This document shows, one piece after another, positions 61,888-64,000 of a stretch of DNA of 64,000 nt. The translations under genes were made by a program, and so were the position numbers. The DNA comes from an uncultured Bacilli bacterium (GTDB lineage: Bacteria > Bacillota_I > Bacilli_A > RF39 > UBA660). The notes under the pieces were generated by a model that did no database searches, was not told the origin of the DNA, and saw nothing but the letters and a program-made list of their open reading frames with translations. The stretch covers positions 1 through 64,000 of the forward strand of contig CAKOLN010000003.1 of assembly GCA_934096075.1 (NCBI GenBank). Direction: 5' to 3'. Numbering within the stretch: the first letter of the stretch is position 1; each line of letters opens with the position of its first letter.

Positions 61888-62510
61888 TGGCAAAAATTAA
61901 AGTATTAAATTTAAATGGAGAAACAAAGGAAGACATCACATTAAATGATACTGTATGGAACACTGAAGTAAATGAAATAGTTTTATCAGATGCTATTAAA
62001 TTACAAATGGCTTCATTAAGACAAGGAACTCATGATACTAAAGGTAGAAGTGAAGTATCTGGTGGTGGAAGAAAACCATGGAGACAAAAAGGTACTGGGC
62101 GTGCTCGTCAAGGTACAATAAGAGCTCCTCACTGGGTTGGTGGTGGAATAGTATTCGGACCAACTCCAAGAGATTATGGTTTCAAAATGAATAAGAAAGA
62201 AAGAAGACTTGCATTAAGAAGTGCTCTTTCAGACAAATTCCAAAATAAAGAATTATGTGTTGTAGAAAATTTAGAATTGGCTACACCAAAAACTAAAGAC
62301 TTCAAGAAAGTTTTAGAAACATTAAAATTAGAAGGAAAAACACTTATAGTTACTGATGGTGAAAATGGTAATGCATGTTTAGCAGCAAGAAACTTAACTA
62401 ACTTACATGTAATTGAACCAAGTAGCATCAATGTATTAGATTTAGTAGGTGCAGATAACTTATTAATCGATGTTGAAAGTGTTAAAAAGATAGAGGAGGT
62501 GCTTAAATAA
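61887..62510 (+). CDS. rplD: 50S ribosomal protein L4
   Basis: L4 lines the exit tunnel and, in E. coli, represses its own operon. The conserved loop reads GRSEVSGGGRKPWRQKGTGRARQG (in pieces), followed by GPTPRDYGFKMNKKERRLAL. Length is 207 residues. It overlaps rplC and rplW by one base each. Confidence 0.98.
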   Translation: MAKIKVLNLNGETKEDITLNDTVWNTEVNEIVLSDAIKLQMASLRQGTHDTKGRSEVSGGGRKPWRQKGTGRARQGTIRAPHWVGGGIVFGPTPRDYGFKMNKKERRLALRSALSDKFQNKELCVVENLELATPKTKDFKKVLETLKLEGKTLIVTDGENGNACLAARNLTNLHVIEPSSINVLDLVGADNLLIDVESVKKIEEVLK

Positions 62511-62779
62511 TGAATTACGAAATAATTAAAGCACCAGTTATAACTGAAAAAACAAATAACTTAGCAAGTGAAAACGTATATGTATTCAAAGTTGATAAAA
62601 AAGCTAACAAAACTCAAATTAAACAAGCAATTGAATCAAAATTTGGAGTAAAAGTAGAAAGCGTTAACACTGTTAATACACAAAGCAAAAAAAGAAGAGT
62701 AGGAAAATATACAGGTTACACATCTTCTTATAAAAAAGCTTATGTAAAACTAAAGGAAGGCTCTAAAATAGAGTTTTAG
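62510..62779 (+). CDS. rplW: 50S ribosomal protein L23
   Basis: L23 sits at the tunnel exit and binds trigger factor and SRP. IIKAPVITEKTNNL at the start and FGVKVESVNTVNTQSKKRRVGKYTGY (in pieces) are typical. Length is 89 residues. It starts in the rplD stop (TAATG). Confidence 0.97.
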   Translation: MNYEIIKAPVITEKTNNLASENVYVFKVDKKANKTQIKQAIESKFGVKVESVNTVNTQSKKRRVGKYTGYTSSYKKAYVKLKEGSKIEF

Positions 62780-62792
62780 AAGGTGATTATAT

Positions 62793-63626
62793 ATGGCAAT
62801 AAGAAAATTCAAACCAATAACTAATGGTCAAAGAAATAAAAGTACATTAGTAAACGAAGAAATAACAAAATCTACTCCAGAAAAAAGCTTAACTGAAAAA
62901 TTAAATAAAAAAGCTGGAAGAAATAATCAAGGTAAAATAACTGTTAGACATCGTGGTGGCGGAGTTAAAAGAAAATACCGTGTAATAGATTTCAAAAGAA
63001 ATAAAGATGGTGTTATCGGGACTGTTGCATCAATCGAATATGATCCAAACAGAAGTGCTAATATAGCTTTAATAAACTATGCAGATGGTGAAAAAAGATA
63101 TATAATAGCACCACTTGATTTAAAAGTTGGAGATAAAATTGAAAGTGGAGAAAATGTAGATATCAAAGTTGGTAATGCTCTTCCACTTATGAACATTCCT
63201 GTTGGTACAGTTGTACACAACATCGAAATGAATCCTGGAAAAGGTGCTCAACTAGCAAGAGGTGCTGGATCAAGTGCACAAATCCTAGGAAGAGAAGGAA
63301 AATACGTATTATTAAGATTAAAGAGTGGTGAAACTAGAAAGGTTCAAGGTGTATGCCGTGCTACAATTGGTACAGTAGGAAATCTTGATTATGAACTAGT
63401 ACACTTAGGTAAAGCAGGTCGTAAAAGACTTATGGGTTGGCGTCCAACAGTACGTGGATCAGTTATGAACCCTAATGATCACCCTCATGGTGGTGGTGAA
63501 GGTAAAGCTCCAGTAGGACGTAAAGGACCAATGACTCCTTGGGGTAAACCAGCTCTTGGATTAAAAACACGTAAAACAAAGAAAGCAAGCGAGAAATTAA
63601 TAGTATCTCGTAGAAAGAAAAAATAA
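62793..63626 (+). CDS. rplB: 50S ribosomal protein L2
   Basis: L2 is needed for subunit joining and peptidyl transfer. MAIRKFKPITNGQRN starts it. GRNNQGKITVRHRGGG and the C-terminal VRGSVMNPNDHPHGGGEG with the conserved histidine are present. Length is 277 residues. AAGGTGA precedes the ATG. Confidence 0.98.
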   Translation: MAIRKFKPITNGQRNKSTLVNEEITKSTPEKSLTEKLNKKAGRNNQGKITVRHRGGGVKRKYRVIDFKRNKDGVIGTVASIEYDPNRSANIALINYADGEKRYIIAPLDLKVGDKIESGENVDIKVGNALPLMNIPVGTVVHNIEMNPGKGAQLARGAGSSAQILGREGKYVLLRLKSGETRKVQGVCRATIGTVGNLDYELVHLGKAGRKRLMGWRPTVRGSVMNPNDHPHGGGEGKAPVGRKGPMTPWGKPALGLKTRKTKKASEKLIVSRRKKK

Positions 63627-63643
63627 AGAAAGGATTTGTGAGT

Positions 63644-63910
63644 ATGTCAAGAAGTTTAAAAAAAGGACCTTACGTTTTTGAAAGATTACTAAATAAAGTA
63701 AAATCATTAAACGAAAGTGGAAAAAAAGAAGTAATTAAAACTTGGTCACGTCGTTCAACAATCTATCCTGATTTCGTTGGACACACAATTGCAGTACACA
63801 ATGGAAAAGATTTCATTCCTGTGTATATCACAGAAGACATGGTTGGTCACAAACTAGGAGAGTTTGCATTAACTCGTAAGTTTGGTGGACACGCTGGCGA
63901 AAACAAATAG
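63644..63910 (+). CDS. rpsS: 30S ribosomal protein S19
   Basis: S19 lies in the head of the small subunit. MSRSLKKGPYV, TWSRRSTIYPDFVG and EFALTRKFGGHAG are standard. Length is 88 residues. The ATG at 63644 has AAAGGA nine bases upstream; a GTG six bases earlier is an alternative. Confidence 0.97.
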   Translation: MSRSLKKGPYVFERLLNKVKSLNESGKKEVIKTWSRRSTIYPDFVGHTIAVHNGKDFIPVYITEDMVGHKLGEFALTRKFGGHAGENK

Positions 63911-63922
63911 GAAGGTGAATAA

Positions 63923-64000
63923 ATGGAAACTTATGCAATACATAAAGGTGCCATGATTGCACCTAGAAAAGCAAGAATGACACTTGACCTTATAAGAGGA
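63923..64000 (+). CDS. rplV: 50S ribosomal protein L22 (start only)
   Basis: First 26 codons of L22, cut by the window end. The residues METYAIHKGAMIAPRKARM then TLDLIRG are typical (APRKARLVxDLIRG). It follows rpsS with GGAAGGTG upstream, in the standard S10 operon order. Confidence 0.93.
   Translation, partial: METYAIHKGAMIAPRKARMTLDLIRG

Noticed and set aside
1..64000. CRISPR arrays, tRNA or rRNA genes
   Set aside because: I saw no regularly spaced repeats of CRISPR size and no GC-rich cloverleaf or rRNA segments. A dedicated RNA search could still find a small RNA that I missed.

Overview
This window is the replication-origin region of a very AT-rich, low-GC Gram-positive bacterium (Bacilli or Mollicutes-related) that appears able to form endospores. 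Three things support this. The origin block has the Firmicute order rnpA-rpmH-oriC-dnaA-dnaN-recF-gyrB-gyrA. The sporulation genes spo0A, spoIIR and gerQ are present, with whiA, the RNA polymerase delta subunit, noc and a comK homologue. The code is the standard one: UGA is a stop, because prfB is present and carries the classical in-frame UGA frameshift site, which rules out the Mycoplasma/Spiroplasma code. I cannot name the species; an uncultured gut-type lineage of small-genome Bacilli would fit.

Layout. 1-142: a parS site inside a tandem repeat. 143-9074 (minus strand): gyrA, gyrB, recF, a comK-like gene with three Spo0A boxes in its promoter, dnaN and dnaA, with DnaA boxes on both sides of dnaA. 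9075-9371: the origin and the point where gene orientation switches. 9372-16897 (plus): rpmH, rnpA, yidC, khpB/jag, a perfect Noc-binding site, mnmE, mnmG, rsmG, noc. 16905-26521: a class A PBP, rpoE, prfA-prmC-spoIIR-mntP-like, murA, a degenerate SGNH protein, prfB-pduL (minus) and gerQ. 26557-28277: a complete-looking IS200/IS605 element (tnpA, tnpB and a structured omega-RNA end). 28341-35220: a dacF-like carboxypeptidase, a HipA/CtkA-like kinase between 49-bp direct repeats, rplI-dnaB-M23-walJ-rlmH. 35304-38567: a lipoprotein and a large sortase-type surface protein followed by identical terminators. 38670-45548: YitT, ftsE-ftsX-M23 peptidase, whiA, a DUF218 protein, an unknown protein, clpP. 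45654-53276: a nucleoside kinase-like protein, gap, an unknown gene, pgk-tpiA, spo0A, gpmI. 53347-56382: an unknown gene, an RNA methyltransferase, and a radical SAM/SPASM enzyme followed by a 34-residue Cys-containing peptide gene, which is a candidate RiPP locus. 56456-60510: an AMP-forming acyl ligase and a hybrid histidine kinase. 60617-64000: a structured leader and the S10 operon (rpsJ, rplC, rplD, rplW, rplB, rpsS, start of rplV).

How it works together. The left half is chromosome replication, segregation and nucleoid occlusion around oriC, followed by translation and tRNA-modification genes. Three regulatory themes stand out. Spo0A, encoded at 51 kb, probably acts on the comK-like gene next to the origin through three phased 0A boxes. 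Noc and parS sites flank the origin. Sporulation genes are mixed with housekeeping genes (prfA-prmC-spoIIR, pgk-tpiA-spo0A-gpmI). The accessory content is small: one IS, one kinase cassette between direct repeats, one surface-protein locus and one putative RiPP locus. I saw no tRNA, rRNA or CRISPR array. No gene-free stretch exceeds 300 bases; the longest (9075-9371 and 60511-60772) are the origin and the S10 leader.
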